Shown: in pieces, positions 14,902 to 22,582 of the stretch
Position numbering within the stretch: the stretch's first letter is position 1
How the letters are laid out: every line of letters begins with the position of its first letter
Assembly: GCA_016182095.1 (NCBI GenBank)
Contig: JACOXY010000015.1
Location: forward strand, 1 to 45,285
Source of the DNA: Candidatus Liptonbacteria bacterium
Lineage (GTDB): Bacteria > Patescibacteriota > Minisyncoccia > UBA6257 > JACOXY01
Reading direction: 5' to 3'
DNA length: 45,285 bases
Position numbers and translations under genes: made by a program
Notes under the pieces: model-generated
What the model saw: only the letters and a program-made list of their open reading frames with translations
The model's database searches: none
Told to the model about the DNA's origin: nothing

Positions 14902-16551
14902 ATGTGTGGAATAGTCGGTTACGTAGGCAAAAAGAAAGCCCTGCCAATTCTTCTGGAGGGCATTAAAAATCTTGAGTATCGCGGGTATGATTCCGCGGGC
15001 CTTGCTATTATTGAGAGCTCGGGTATTTTTGCGGAAAAAGCAGTTGGCAGAGTTTCTAATTTAGAAAGCAGGGTAAAGAACACAAGTTCTCACGGAAGCC
15101 TGGGCATAATCCACTCGCGCTGGGCTACTCACGGAAGCCCAACCGAAGTAAACGCGCATCCTCATACCGACTGCAAATCAAGATTTTTTTTGGTGCATAA
15201 TGGCATTATTGAAAATTACGGCGCATTAAAAAACGCACTCATAAGCAATGGCCATGTTTTTGTTTCAGAAACGGACACCGAAGTTTTGGCACATTTAATT
15301 GAAGAGGCAAGCCATGATGGGAGGGTTGTGCTGGAAGACGCGGTATGCAAGACGTTATTGCGGGTTAAAGGAACGTATGGATTGGCCATTATTGACGCAA
15401 AGGATCCGGGGAAACTTATCGCCGCGCGGAACTTCAGTCCGCTTATAGTGGGAGTGGGACGCGGAGAGTACTTCGTTGCCTCTGACGCCTCCGCGATATT
15501 GCGCCACACTAGACGTGTAATTTATCTAAATGACGGGGAGGTCGCGGTGCTTACGCCAAAATCGCGCCGTATCTTCAATTTGCAAAAAAAGTCAGTGCGG
15601 CATCACTCAGAAAAAATAGAGTGGAGAACGGAAGCAGTACAAAAAGGAGGATTCCCGCACTTTATGCTCAAGGAAATTTTTGAGGAGCCTGACGCATTAT
15701 TGAACTCAATTCGCGGACGTATTGATATGAAACGCGGTATCGCGGTTTTGGGCGGACTCACTGGCATAAAGGAGAAACTAACCAACATCCGACGCATCAT
15801 TATTTCCGGCATGGGCACAGCGTATCTTGCCGGCCTTCTGGGAAAATACATAATTGAAGAACTTACCGACATTCCTGTGGAGGCAGAGCTCGCTTCCGAG
15901 TTCCGCCATAGAAAATATATTTTCCAAAAAAACGAAGCGGCAGTTTTTATCTCCCAATCGGGCGAAACCGCGGATACTTTGGCGGCGCTCCAAAAAGCAA
16001 AAAAACATGAACTCCTTACATTGGGAGTTGTAAATGTGGTTGGTTCAACTATCGCGCGGGAGACCGACGCGGGAGTTTACCAGCATATCGGACCAGAAGT
16101 GAGCGTAGCTTCAACAAAGGCGTTTCTATCGCAGGTTATTATTCTTACGCTTTTTGCGATCGCCTTGGGTCGTGAACGCAAAACGGTAAGCGCGAAAGAC
16201 GCGAGGAAAATTTTTTTAGAAATGAAAAAGTTACCCAAAGCAATACAGTCCATCCTTAATATGAATGAGGCAATAAAAGAAATTGCAAAAAAATACGCGC
16301 CTTACCGGAACTTTTTGTATTTGGGGCGGGGGTATAATCTCCCCGCCGCTCATGAAGGAGCACTGAAACTCAAGGAAATTTCCTATGTTCACGCCGAAGG
16401 AATGGCCGCGGGAGAAATGAAGCACGGGCCGATCGCCATGATTGACGAACAATTCCCAACCATTTTTATTGCGCCCAAGGATTCTGTTTACGAAAAAAAT
16501 ATTTCCAATATTAAGGAAATTAAAGCGCGCAATAAATCGCCGACGATGTGA
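14902..16551 (+). CDS. glmS: Glutamine--fructose-6-phosphate aminotransferase, 3' end frameshifted
   Basis: Makes glucosamine-6-phosphate, the first step towards UDP-GlcNAc for peptidoglycan. ATG 14902 gives MCGIVGYVG, with the N-terminal nucleophile Cys2 of the glutaminase domain. EYRGYDSAG and [18 protein letters not shown] are typical. Two SIS domains follow ([31 protein letters not shown]), then [30 protein letters not shown]. The frame ends prematurely: after [12 protein letters not shown] it reads KSPTM and stops, at 549 aa. The missing C-terminus, including the conserved AKSVTVE tail needed for isomerase activity, is found in another frame directly downstream (16536-16694). About 15 codons of the expected strand/loop are also missing, so a deletion caused the shift. 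The gene is either a pseudogene or an assembly error. Confidence 0.92.
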   Translation: MCGIVGYVGKKKALPILLEGIKNLEYRGYDSAGLAIIESSGIFAEKAVGRVSNLESRVKNTSSHGSLGIIHSRWATHGSPTEVNAHPHTDCKSRFFLVHNGIIENYGALKNALISNGHVFVSETDTEVLAHLIEEASHDGRVVLEDAVCKTLLRVKGTYGLAIIDAKDPGKLIAARNFSPLIVGVGRGEYFVASDASAILRHTRRVIYLNDGEVAVLTPKSRRIFNLQKKSVRHHSEKIEWRTEAVQKGGFPHFMLKEIFEEPDALLNSIRGRIDMKRGIAVLGGLTGIKEKLTNIRRIIISGMGTAYLAGLLGKYIIEELTDIPVEAELASEFRHRKYIFQKNEAAVFISQSGETADTLAALQKAKKHELLTLGVVNVVGSTIARETDAGVYQHIGPEVSVASTKAFLSQVIILTLFAIALGRERKTVSAKDARKIFLEMKKLPKAIQSILNMNEAIKEIAKKYAPYRNFLYLGRGYNLPAAHEGALKLKEISYVHAEGMAAGEMKHGPIAMIDEQFPTIFIAPKDSVYEKNISNIKEIKARNKSPTM

Positions 16552-16694
16552 TCCATATTCCCAAAGCCAAGGAGTTCTTCTCGCCCTTGCTTGCGGTTGT
16601 GGCGCTACAGCTCTTTGCCTATCACTTCGCAGTTGCCCGCGGCTGCGACATAGACAAACCGCGCAATCTTGCGAAATCGGTGACGGTAGAATAA
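16536..16694 (+). pseudogene. glmS: Out-of-frame C-terminal fragment of glmS
   Basis: Starting at 16536 the third frame reads [15 protein letters not shown], then a helix [19 protein letters not shown], and ends [13 protein letters not shown]-stop. This is the canonical end of GlmS. It is in a different frame from the main glmS gene and overlaps it by 16 bp. The conserved C-tail is intact, so the break is recent or artificial. Confidence 0.9.
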
Positions 16695-16697
16695 GAA

Positions 16698-16740
16698 AAT
16701 TCCGCACATAGATTGTGTGCGGAATTTATACTTTTAATTT
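16698..16740. terminator. Bidirectional intrinsic terminator after glmS
   Basis: AATTCCGCACA pairs with TGTGCGGAATT (11 bp) around a short loop; TATACTTTT follows on the plus strand and TTTTCTTATTC on the minus strand. It ends glmS and the convergent 118-aa gene. Confidence 0.85.
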
Positions 16741-17090
16741 GCAGAGGTGTAATACTTTAGAATAATTCTCATTAATTTTTCGCGACTTATGCGAAAAAGT
16801 TTCGCCTGCTTTCCAAAATAGACATCATTAAGGAAGGTTTGCTTGATCAAGTCCAGACGGTATGCATTCAAGTTGCCCATACGCTTGCCCATTGGAGCGC
16901 TATCGTTTCTATAACTTACGATGGCGAGTACACCGCCCTTATCTAAAGCGTACCGGAGCGTCGCGTGCTCTCTGCTATTCTTAAATGAGCAGATAGTGGT
17001 AATATCATGCACGTCCAAAAGGTACCATTTCCCGCCAGAACCAGAGGGAATAAAGCTATTAGGCACTCGGCGCTCTTGAGGAATCGGCAC
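16734..17090 (-). CDS. Orphan protein, 118 aa
   Basis: Not recognised. The GTG start at 17090 is supported by AGAGG 5 nt upstream. The protein looks alpha/beta and soluble. Features are KWYLLDVHDITTICSFKNSREHATLRYALDKGGVLAIVSYRND in the first half and a basic helical end (ISREKLMRIILKYY). It converges on glmS and shares its terminator. The region between its start and glutaredoxin (about 100 bp) must hold two divergent promoters. Confidence 0.68.
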   Translation of the reverse strand: MPIPQERRVPNSFIPSGSGGKWYLLDVHDITTICSFKNSREHATLRYALDKGGVLAIVSYRNDSAPMGKRMGNLNAYRLDLIKQTFLNDVYFGKQAKLFRISREKLMRIILKYYTSAN

Positions 17091-17190
17091 GTAAACCTCT
17101 GAAAAGATAATAAGTAATACTATTTTGCTTATAACATCGTTGCTTTATAATATCAACCATGGCACTATAAAAGGGGAATTAAAATATGCT

Positions 17191-17427
17191 ATGCTTAAAG
17201 TAACTATTTACACAACTCCAACTTGCGTTTATTGTAAAATGACTAAAGAGTTTTTTGGTGAGCATAATATTCAGTATGCGGAAAAAAATGTTGTTCAAGA
17301 TGAAGAGGCGCGAAATGAAATGGTAACCAAATCAGGGCAGATGGGCGTTCCTGTTATTGATATTGATGGTGAAATAATTGTGGGCTTTGATGAAGAGAGG
17401 TTAGGAGAATTATTAAAAATAAAATAA
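17191..17427 (+). CDS. Glutaredoxin / NrdH-like redoxin
   Basis: A 78-aa thioredoxin-fold protein with the active site TCVYC (C-x2-C, residues 11-14) and the cis-proline motif GVPVIDIDG. GFDEERL near the end is typical of NrdH-like and small CPR glutaredoxins. It reduces disulfides in the cytoplasm, possibly for ribonucleotide reductase or metal handling. ATG 17191 is chosen because the first beta strand (LKVTIYTTP) follows at once. A TATAAT lies about 40 bp upstream of that start. The stop codon is 1 bp from a family C repeat, beyond which lies a DsbA-like gene. Confidence 0.9.
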   Translation: MLKVTIYTTPTCVYCKMTKEFFGEHNIQYAEKNVVQDEEARNEMVTKSGQMGVPVIDIDGEIIVGFDEERLGELLKIK

Positions 17428-17428
17428 T

Positions 17429-17552
17429 CCCTCACTCAAGAAGAAGTGTTGGCTATCAATTAAACAGTTGTTATACCGTAATTATTCTTAACATTAAATC
17501 AAATTAATATTAATATAAGAAGTAGCAGACCATGCTTCTTCTTGAGTGAGGG
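17429..17552. repeat. Family C inverted-repeat element, copy 1
   Basis: A 124-bp element with 18-bp perfect terminal inverted repeats, CCCTCACTCAAGAAGAAG and its reverse complement, and an AT-rich interior. It fills exactly the space between the glutaredoxin stop and the ATG of the DsbA-like gene. Other copies: 20985-21110, 21111-21193 (partial) and 21941-22064 (also 124 bp). Confidence 0.93.
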
Positions 17553-18236
17553 ATGAACAAAGACAACCTTTTTCTTTCAATTTCTATATTGTTGGCCGGA
17601 GTCTTGATTGCCGGGGCGGTTATTTACAGCGCTAACCAAAAAACAGGTTTGTTGGCAAATACAGATAGCTTGTCTAACCCCGAACCAAGAGAGGTTAAAA
17701 TTGCCCCAGTAACAAGTGCCGATCATATATTGGGCAATATAAACGCCCAGATAAAGATTGTGGAATTTTCGGATCTGCAGTGTCCATTTTGCGCCAGATT
17801 CCACCCGACATTAAAACGCATTTTGGATGAAAACAAGAGCGAGGTCGCCTGGGTCTACAGGCATTTCCCTTTGGAGTCAATACATCCAAACGCGAGACCA
17901 GCGGCGCTTGCGAGCGAATGCGCTGCCGAGCAAAATGGGAATGATGGCTTTTGGGCTTACATTGACGAGGTTTTTGTAAGTCAAACCGAAGCGCTTTCTG
18001 ATCTTACAGCGATAGCGCGGAAGATTGGTCTGGACACCAATAAATTTGACGCCTGCGTGAAAAGCAAAAAATATGAAAGCGCGGTGGACGAAGACATAAA
18101 AGACGCTGAAAATTCAGGAGGGCGAGGCACCCCCTGGACAGTTGTAATAAATTCGGATGGTGAAACTTTTCCCATAAATGGCGCTCTTCCATATGATCAG
18201 GTTAAGGCAGTTATTGATCGGGCCTTAGGAGTGTGA
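17553..18236 (+). CDS. DsbA-like thioredoxin-fold protein, membrane-anchored
   Basis: A 227-aa protein with an N-terminal membrane anchor (LFLSISILLAGVLIAGAVIY, residues 6-25) and an outward thioredoxin_4/DsbA domain. The active site is QCPFC at about residues 75-79, and the cis-proline loop is GGRGTPWTVV near 195. It probably forms or isomerises disulfides in exported proteins. The ATG directly follows the right end of a family C repeat (GTGAGGG-ATG), with no spaced Shine-Dalgarno site. The stop codon TGA lies inside a family A repeat end (GGAGTGTGA), so both gene boundaries are formed by repeat sequences. Confidence 0.93.
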   Translation: MNKDNLFLSISILLAGVLIAGAVIYSANQKTGLLANTDSLSNPEPREVKIAPVTSADHILGNINAQIKIVEFSDLQCPFCARFHPTLKRILDENKSEVAWVYRHFPLESIHPNARPAALASECAAEQNGNDGFWAYIDEVFVSQTEALSDLTAIARKIGLDTNKFDACVKSKKYESAVDEDIKDAENSGGRGTPWTVVINSDGETFPINGALPYDQVKAVIDRALGV

Positions 18237-18252
18237 GATACAAACAAAATTA
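18228..18252. repeat. Family A terminal fragment overlapping the DsbA stop codon
   Basis: GGAGTGTGAGATACAAACAAAAT matches the left end of family A (one change in the first 23 bp). No second end follows, so this is a solo end. It encodes the last codons and TGA stop of the DsbA-like gene. Confidence 0.8.
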
Positions 18253-18272
18253 TATACATGCAATAGTTCACC

Positions 18273-18317
18273 TTTAAAATCAGCTCTTTGTCACTGCCGC
18301 GATGAGCTGATTTTAAA
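18273..18317. terminator. Hairpin after the DsbA-like gene
   Basis: A perfect 14-bp inverted repeat (TTTAAAATCAGCTC / GAGCTGATTTTAAA) with a 17-nt loop. It lies between the DsbA-like and LOG genes. The A/T ends of the stem could supply a T-run in either direction. Confidence 0.6.
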
Positions 18318-18347
18318 TTGTAAACTGTCTTGATATACTAATAGGAC

Positions 18348-19079
18348 ATGGCAAGGATGGATAATTCAAAAATTAAGCGAACCAGCAGGCCGCCAAAATC
18401 ATCTCTTAGTCGCCTTGAAAGATCATTCGGCGTTTATCCGAGCGAAGTGTCGCCATGGCGCATCTTTAAGATAATGGCCGAGTTTGTATCGGGATTTGAA
18501 TTTCTGAAAAAATGCGAGGGCGCGGTAAGTTTTTTTGGAACAGCCAGGGGCACTTTTGACGGCGGCATTTATGAGGACGCGACTAAATTGGCCAAATGGC
18601 TTTCGGAAGACGGTTTTACAATTATAACCGGCGGCGGCCCCGGCATTATGGAGGCGGCTAATCGCGGCGCTTACGAAGCAGGCGGCAGGTCAATCGGAAT
18701 TGATATTAAACTGCCAATGGAGCAAAGGGTTAACCCTTATGTCAAAGAGTCAGAGGCGTTTAAGTATTTTTTTGTTCGCAAGGTGATGCTTTCTTTTGCC
18801 TCGCAGGTTTATATTTTTTATCCGGGAGGCTTCGGCACGTTGGACGAATTGTTTGAAATGATAACTCTTGTCCAAACCGGGAAAATTGATCCGATACCAA
18901 TAATTTTAGTAGGGAAAAGGTTCTGGCAACCTCTCGTTAAATGGATAAAGGATGAGCTTTTCCAAAAAAATAAGGCGGTTGACCTGCGAGACTTCAATAT
19001 TTTTTATCTGGTGGACAATTCTAATGAAGCTTATGATCTTATACGAAAATTAAAGAAGGAGAAAAGAATAGCGATATGA
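18348..19079 (+). CDS. LOG family protein (TIGR00730-type nucleotide 5'-monophosphate phosphoribohydrolase)
   Basis: A 243-aa Rossmann-like protein. The two LOG signatures are present: TGGGPGIMEAANRGA (about residues 96-110) and PGGFGTLDELFE (about 161-172), which holds the conserved PGGxGTxxE. Characterised members cleave the N-glycosidic bond of (cytokinin) nucleoside monophosphates; bacterial roles are broader and the natural substrate is uncertain. The first 45 residues are a basic, probably flexible extension before the core. The stop codon overlaps the next start (ATGA), so it is translationally coupled to the isomerase gene. Confidence 0.9.
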   Translation: MARMDNSKIKRTSRPPKSSLSRLERSFGVYPSEVSPWRIFKIMAEFVSGFEFLKKCEGAVSFFGTARGTFDGGIYEDATKLAKWLSEDGFTIITGGGPGIMEAANRGAYEAGGRSIGIDIKLPMEQRVNPYVKESEAFKYFFVRKVMLSFASQVYIFYPGGFGTLDELFEMITLVQTGKIDPIPIILVGKRFWQPLVKWIKDELFQKNKAVDLRDFNIFYLVDNSNEAYDLIRKLKKEKRIAI

Positions 19080-20062
19080 GAGATTCAATTTTAAATTTTC
19101 CAAAACAGTTTGAGTGGAATCCAAAAATAGAAAATTCTGATAAGTTTGTCGCGCGTGAAAAATTTATCCACGCAGGGATGGGCGGATCACAGTTAGCTGG
19201 TGACATTTTGAAAATTTTGCGGCCCGATATGAATTTTATAAGTCATCGCGGTTACGGCCTACCCAAACTTAAAGACAGCGACCTTCAAGAAAGGGTCCTC
19301 GTAGCCAACTCTTATTCCGGGAATACCGAGGAGACAATTGACGCTCTTATGGAAGCGCTAAATAAGGGCTTAATGACAATGGTAATTGCAACGGGCGGCA
19401 AACTTTTGGAAATCGCGGTAGAGCGGCAAATTCCTTACATAAAACTTCCCTCATTAGGAATACAGCCAAGAATGGCGACGGGCGTTGGCATCCGAGCGCT
19501 ATTTAGGACAATCGGGGATGAGCTAATGCTTCAGGAAAGCTCAAATCTCGCATCGGAATTAAATCCGCTAAAGTACGAGAAACATGGAAAGGAGTTGGCC
19601 GGTAAAATAAAAGGCAGAATTCCCATTATTTACGCATCGGACGATAATTCCGCGATAGCCAGAAATTGGAAAATAAAATTCAATGAAACAGGAAAGGTTC
19701 CTGCATTTTGGAATGTTTTACCGGAACTAAACCACAATGAAATGACAGGATTTTCGGCTTTTATTGATGGAATTTCCGAGGAAGCAAAAAATCTTTCCGA
19801 TAAATTTTATTTTATTTTTCTAAAAGACGGCAATGACCATCCCCGCATAGCAGCGAGATTTAATGTTTTAGAAAAGTTATTTACAGAGAAGGGGATGCCC
19901 GTAACCACAGTGGAATTAGAAGGAGCTAACAAACTGCGCAAAATTTTTTCATCGCTTATTCTTGCAGACTGGGCCACACTTTATAACGCGGAGCAATACG
20001 GCCTGGATCCAGAGGAGGTGCCGCTCGTTGAGGAGTTTAAAAAACTTATTGCTACGCAATAA
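19076..20062 (+). CDS. Bifunctional phosphoglucose/phosphomannose isomerase
   Basis: A 328-aa SIS-domain enzyme of the archaeal/CPR PGI-PMI type. It interconverts glucose-6-P or mannose-6-P with fructose-6-P. Visible motifs are HAGMGGSQLAGD, SYSGNTEETIDAL and the C-terminal bact-PGI domain with LPELNHNEMTGF, which carries the conserved E-x-N-H-N-E. It ends with a helix around LADWATLYNAEQYG and DPEEVPLVEEFK. The start overlaps the LOG gene by 4 bp. With the ROK kinase downstream and glmS upstream it forms a small hexose-phosphate group. Confidence 0.92.
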   Translation: MRDSILNFPKQFEWNPKIENSDKFVAREKFIHAGMGGSQLAGDILKILRPDMNFISHRGYGLPKLKDSDLQERVLVANSYSGNTEETIDALMEALNKGLMTMVIATGGKLLEIAVERQIPYIKLPSLGIQPRMATGVGIRALFRTIGDELMLQESSNLASELNPLKYEKHGKELAGKIKGRIPIIYASDDNSAIARNWKIKFNETGKVPAFWNVLPELNHNEMTGFSAFIDGISEEAKNLSDKFYFIFLKDGNDHPRIAARFNVLEKLFTEKGMPVTTVELEGANKLRKIFSSLILADWATLYNAEQYGLDPEEVPLVEEFKKLIATQ

Positions 20063-20173
20063 GTTTACAATTAACATTTGACAATTAACGCTTGACCGCA
20101 AGGAATTTCCAGATTTTTAAAAATCAATTCCACAAAAGTCAGCTGTCAATTGTCAGATGTCATATGTTTAATC

Positions 20174-21040
20174 ATGTATATTCTTTTTGACATCGGCGGC
20201 ACTAAAACTCGCGTAGCGGCTTCAAACAATTTGACAACAATCGGAAAGCCGATTATTTTCAATACTCCAAAAAATTTCAGGCGGGGGGTACAAATGATTA
20301 AGAATGCCGCGATTGCCCTGTCGCAAGGTAAAAAAATAAAAGCCGTTGCCGGCGGCACGCCGGGACCGCAGGATTTTAGTCACACTAAAATAATTAACGC
20401 TCCTAATCTTCCCGGATGGAACGGAAAACCGCTAAAGGGCGCGCTCCAGGCATTGCTAAAGACTAAAGTTTTTTTGGAAAACGATACTGCGCTGGTTGGT
20501 TTGGGAGAGGCGCATTTTGGGGCGGGGAAGGCGTCAGGAATTATGGCGTATCTTACGGTGAGCACAGGGGTGGGCGGTGTACGTATTGTGGACAGACACA
20601 TTGACCGAAACTCCATGGGATTTGAAGTGGGGCATCAGATTATTTCTTTAGATGGCGGAAAATTCCGCGACTTGGAAAGTTTTATTTCGGGAAAAGCAAC
20701 CGAGAAAAAATATCACAAAAAGCCATATAAAATTTTGGATAAAAAATTCTGGGACGAAGCGGCCCATATACTCGCCATCGGCCTAAATAATACAATAGTC
20801 CACTGGTCTCCGGACACTGTTATTATTGGGGGTTCAATGATGAAAAAAATAGGCATTCCTATAAAGAGGGTTCACTATCATCTCAATAAAATTTTGAAAA
20901 TTTTTCCTCGAAAACCGAAAATTCTCAAAGCCAAATTGGGTGATCTTGGCGGCTTGCATGGAGCTATGATATACTTAAAGCAATCCCTCACTCATGAAGG
21001 AGTGAGGGGTGGTCTGATATGTAATTTAGAAAATAAGTAA
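20174..21040 (+). CDS. ROK-family sugar kinase
   Basis: A 288-aa actin-fold kinase that probably phosphorylates glucose or another hexose. The phosphate-1 loop is FDIGGTKTR (residues 5-13). AGGTPGPQ, then NDTALVGLGEAHFG with the catalytic Asp, and TVSTGVGGV follow, then GFEVGHQI (the usual E-x-G-H). The cysteine-rich CxCGxxGCxE zinc motif that normally follows is replaced by DGGKFRDLESF, so this is a zinc-less ROK. The C-terminus runs into a family C repeat: the last 18 or so residues (SLTHEGVRGG onward) are encoded by the element. ATG 20174 is used because the P-loop follows at the normal distance. Confidence 0.9.
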   Translation: MYILFDIGGTKTRVAASNNLTTIGKPIIFNTPKNFRRGVQMIKNAAIALSQGKKIKAVAGGTPGPQDFSHTKIINAPNLPGWNGKPLKGALQALLKTKVFLENDTALVGLGEAHFGAGKASGIMAYLTVSTGVGGVRIVDRHIDRNSMGFEVGHQIISLDGGKFRDLESFISGKATEKKYHKKPYKILDKKFWDEAAHILAIGLNNTIVHWSPDTVIIGGSMMKKIGIPIKRVHYHLNKILKIFPRKPKILKAKLGDLGGLHGAMIYLKQSLTHEGVRGGLICNLENK

Positions 21041-21110
21041 TAATCCAGCTAAATATTAAATTAAACAATAATACAATAAACGGCGAACTATACTCCTTCA
21101 TGAGTGAGGG
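20985..21110. repeat. Family C inverted-repeat element, copy 2
   Basis: A 126-bp element with perfect 19-bp ends (CCCTCACTCATGAAGGAGT and its reverse complement). The left end is itself a small palindrome, CCCTCACTC-ATGAAG-GAGTGAGGG. The left third codes for the tail of the ROK kinase, so the element replaced the original 3' end of that gene. Confidence 0.93.
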
Positions 21111-21193
21111 ACCACTCAAAAAGAGTGAGGCAATAAGTCAGATTATTATTAAATATGAAGAGGCGACAAGAAATGCTTCTTCTTGAGTGAGGG
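21111..21193. repeat. Family C element, copy 3 (left end degenerate)
   Basis: An 83-bp unit directly abutting copy 2. Its right end CTTCTTCTTGAGTGAGGG is identical to that of copy 1, and its left end is a decayed CCACTCAAAAAGAGTGAGG. It ends exactly at the ATG of the FKBP gene. Confidence 0.82.
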
Positions 21194-21667
21194 ATGAATA
21201 AAAAATTATCATTAGGCACGTACGCTGTTTTCGTTGTTTTGGCGGTAATAGTTCTGGTTGCCGCATCCAAATTCAGCCCCGGTGATTTTGGGCTAAATAA
21301 TGAAGACGCTAATATCAATATGGCGGGATATGAAAATATAAATTCGCTTCAGGTTCAAGATATTATAGTTGGATCCGGCGCAGAAGCTCAAAGCGGGAAT
21401 TTAGTTTCGGTGCATTACGCCGGCACCCTGATAGACGGTAAAAAATTTGACAGCTCTTTGGACAGAAATACTCCTTTTGAGTTCACTCTTGGAGCAGGAG
21501 AGGTGATTAAGGGATGGGACGAGGGTGTTTTGGGAATGAAAGTCGGCGGTAAGAGAAAACTTATCATCCCCGGAAGTTTGGCTTATGGGGAAGCGGGCTT
21601 TCCGCCGGTGATCCCCCCTAACGCCACCTTAATTTTCGAAATTGAGTTATTGGGAATTAAGCAGTAA
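21194..21667 (+). CDS. FKBP-type peptidyl-prolyl isomerase, membrane-anchored
   Basis: A 157-aa protein with an N-terminal anchor ([21 protein letters not shown]) and an external FKBP domain. Family residues are clear: [57 protein letters not shown] and a final strand [11 protein letters not shown]. It probably speeds folding of exported proteins by proline isomerisation. The ATG directly follows a family C repeat end, as in the DsbA-like gene, and the first bases after it are also similar. It is followed 5 bp later by a small membrane-protein gene. Confidence 0.94.
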   Translation: MNKKLSLGTYAVFVVLAVIVLVAASKFSPGDFGLNNEDANINMAGYENINSLQVQDIIVGSGAEAQSGNLVSVHYAGTLIDGKKFDSSLDRNTPFEFTLGAGEVIKGWDEGVLGMKVGGKRKLIIPGSLAYGEAGFPPVIPPNATLIFEIELLGIKQ

Positions 21668-21672
21668 GTTAA

Positions 21673-21939
21673 ATGTTGCTAACTGATTATCTAACTGTAG
21701 CCCAGACGGTCTTTTTCTCCATCATCTCTTTGGTGATAATAGCAATTGGCGCTATCTTGATAGTGGCGGCTTATTATCTCATGAGAATTGCGGGACACGT
21801 CAATAGAATTTCTGAAAATTTGGACAACGCATCGGAAGAAGTTAAAAAAGATATATTTGAAATTTTTGAAAAACTGTCCGCCTTGCCGTTTATTAAAAAA
21901 TTAATCAGGAAACGGGTTAAAAATAAGCATAATAAATAA
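21673..21939 (+). CDS. Small membrane protein with cytoplasmic helical tail, 88 aa
   Basis: Not a family I can name with certainty. One long N-terminal membrane helix (TVFFSIISLVIIAIGAILIVAAYYLM) is followed by an amphipathic, charged helix (HVNRISENLDNASEEVKKDIFEIFEKLSALPFIKKLI) and a lysine-rich end. The layout resembles DUF948-like and other envelope helper proteins. It lies 5 bp behind the FKBP gene and is probably co-translated with it. The stop codon touches a family C repeat, beyond which is the YtxH-like gene. Confidence 0.78.
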   Translation: MLLTDYLTVAQTVFFSIISLVIIAIGAILIVAAYYLMRIAGHVNRISENLDNASEEVKKDIFEIFEKLSALPFIKKLIRKRVKNKHNK

Positions 21940-21940
21940 T

Positions 21941-22064
21941 CCCTCACTCAAGAAAGAGTTTGGGTTTTTGTTTGTAAAATAAACGTTTTTGGTCGAGCGA
22001 TATTATGTCAGTAAATTAATTAAAAATAGGAGAGGGCGGATAATGCTCTTTCTTCTGGTGAGGG
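21941..22064. repeat. Family C inverted-repeat element, copy 4
   Basis: 124 bp. The ends are CCCTCACTCAAGAAAGAG and, inverted with small changes, GCTCTTTCTTCTGGTGAGGG. It fills the space between the stop of the 88-aa gene and the ATG of the YtxH-like gene, the same arrangement as copies 1 and 3. Confidence 0.9.
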
Positions 22065-22391
22065 ATGGCAAAGAATTCTGGTAGAAAATTTTTTGAGGGC
22101 GCTCTTTTGGGAGCAGCTTTTGGCGCGGCGTCGGGCATAGTCCTGGGAGTTATAAATTCCAAGAAAATCAAAAAGGGCGCGGCTAAATCAAAAAAACACG
22201 CCGCTGAATTTTATAAGCAGGCGGTGCCGCAGTTAAAAAAACTAAAAAGAGTCGGGGAGGGCGAATATGATGAGTTTATGAAAAAGGCCATAGCGAATTA
22301 TGCGAGAGTAAAGAAACTCTCCGGCAGAGAAGCCATGGAGCTAGCCAGGGAAGCGAAAAAATATTGGCAGGAAATTAAAAAGCATATATAA
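22065..22391 (+). CDS. YtxH-domain-like small envelope protein
   Basis: A 108-aa protein with a glycine/alanine-rich hydrophobic segment right after the start (FFEGALLGAAFGAASGIVLGVI), followed by a lysine-rich helical tail (NSKKIKKGAAKSKKHAAEFYKQAVPQLKKLKR). This is the usual look of YtxH/gas-vesicle-like small proteins with unknown envelope-stress roles. The ATG directly follows the end of a family C repeat (GGTGAGGG-ATG). A 30-aa membrane peptide is encoded 21 bp downstream. Confidence 0.85.
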   Translation: MAKNSGRKFFEGALLGAAFGAASGIVLGVINSKKIKKGAAKSKKHAAEFYKQAVPQLKKLKRVGEGEYDEFMKKAIANYARVKKLSGREAMELAREAKKYWQEIKKHI

Positions 22392-22412
22392 TTCGTTAAG
22401 GTTTTAGAAAAC

Positions 22413-22505
22413 ATGAACAAGAAGGTTCAGAAAATTTTCACATACGTTATCGTGGGCATGATGCTTGTGAGTTTAGTGGGAACTATGATATCATTTGGAT
22501 TCTGA
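22413..22505 (+). CDS. 30-aa single-pass membrane peptide (DUF4044/Prli42-like)
   Basis: ATG 22413 opens a 30-residue frame: a basic start MNKKVQKIFTY, then a membrane helix VIVGMMLVSLVGTMISF, then stop. The layout (about 30 aa, K-K near residue 3, one helix with a G/S-rich core) resembles the DUF4044/Prli42 peptides of Firmicutes, which tether the stressosome to the membrane. This is similarity of form, not proven homology. It sits between the YtxH-like and rseP genes. TAAGG lies 12 nt upstream, so the RBS is weak. Confidence 0.6.
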   Translation: MNKKVQKIFTYVIVGMMLVSLVGTMISFGF

Positions 22506-22511
22506 ATTAGA

Positions 22512-22539
22512 GTCTAGCCATTAGGGTCTAGCCATTAGG
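22512..22539 (+). repeat. Tandem 14-bp repeat upstream of rseP
   Basis: GTCTAGCCATTAGG occurs twice in tandem, followed by variants (TTGGCTATTGACCATTAGCTAG) up to the rseP start. Short decaying repeats of this type also lie before PBP2 and after proS. Confidence 0.75.
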
Positions 22540-22582
22540 GTTCAAAACTATTGGCTATTGACCATTAGCTAGTTTACTAGGC

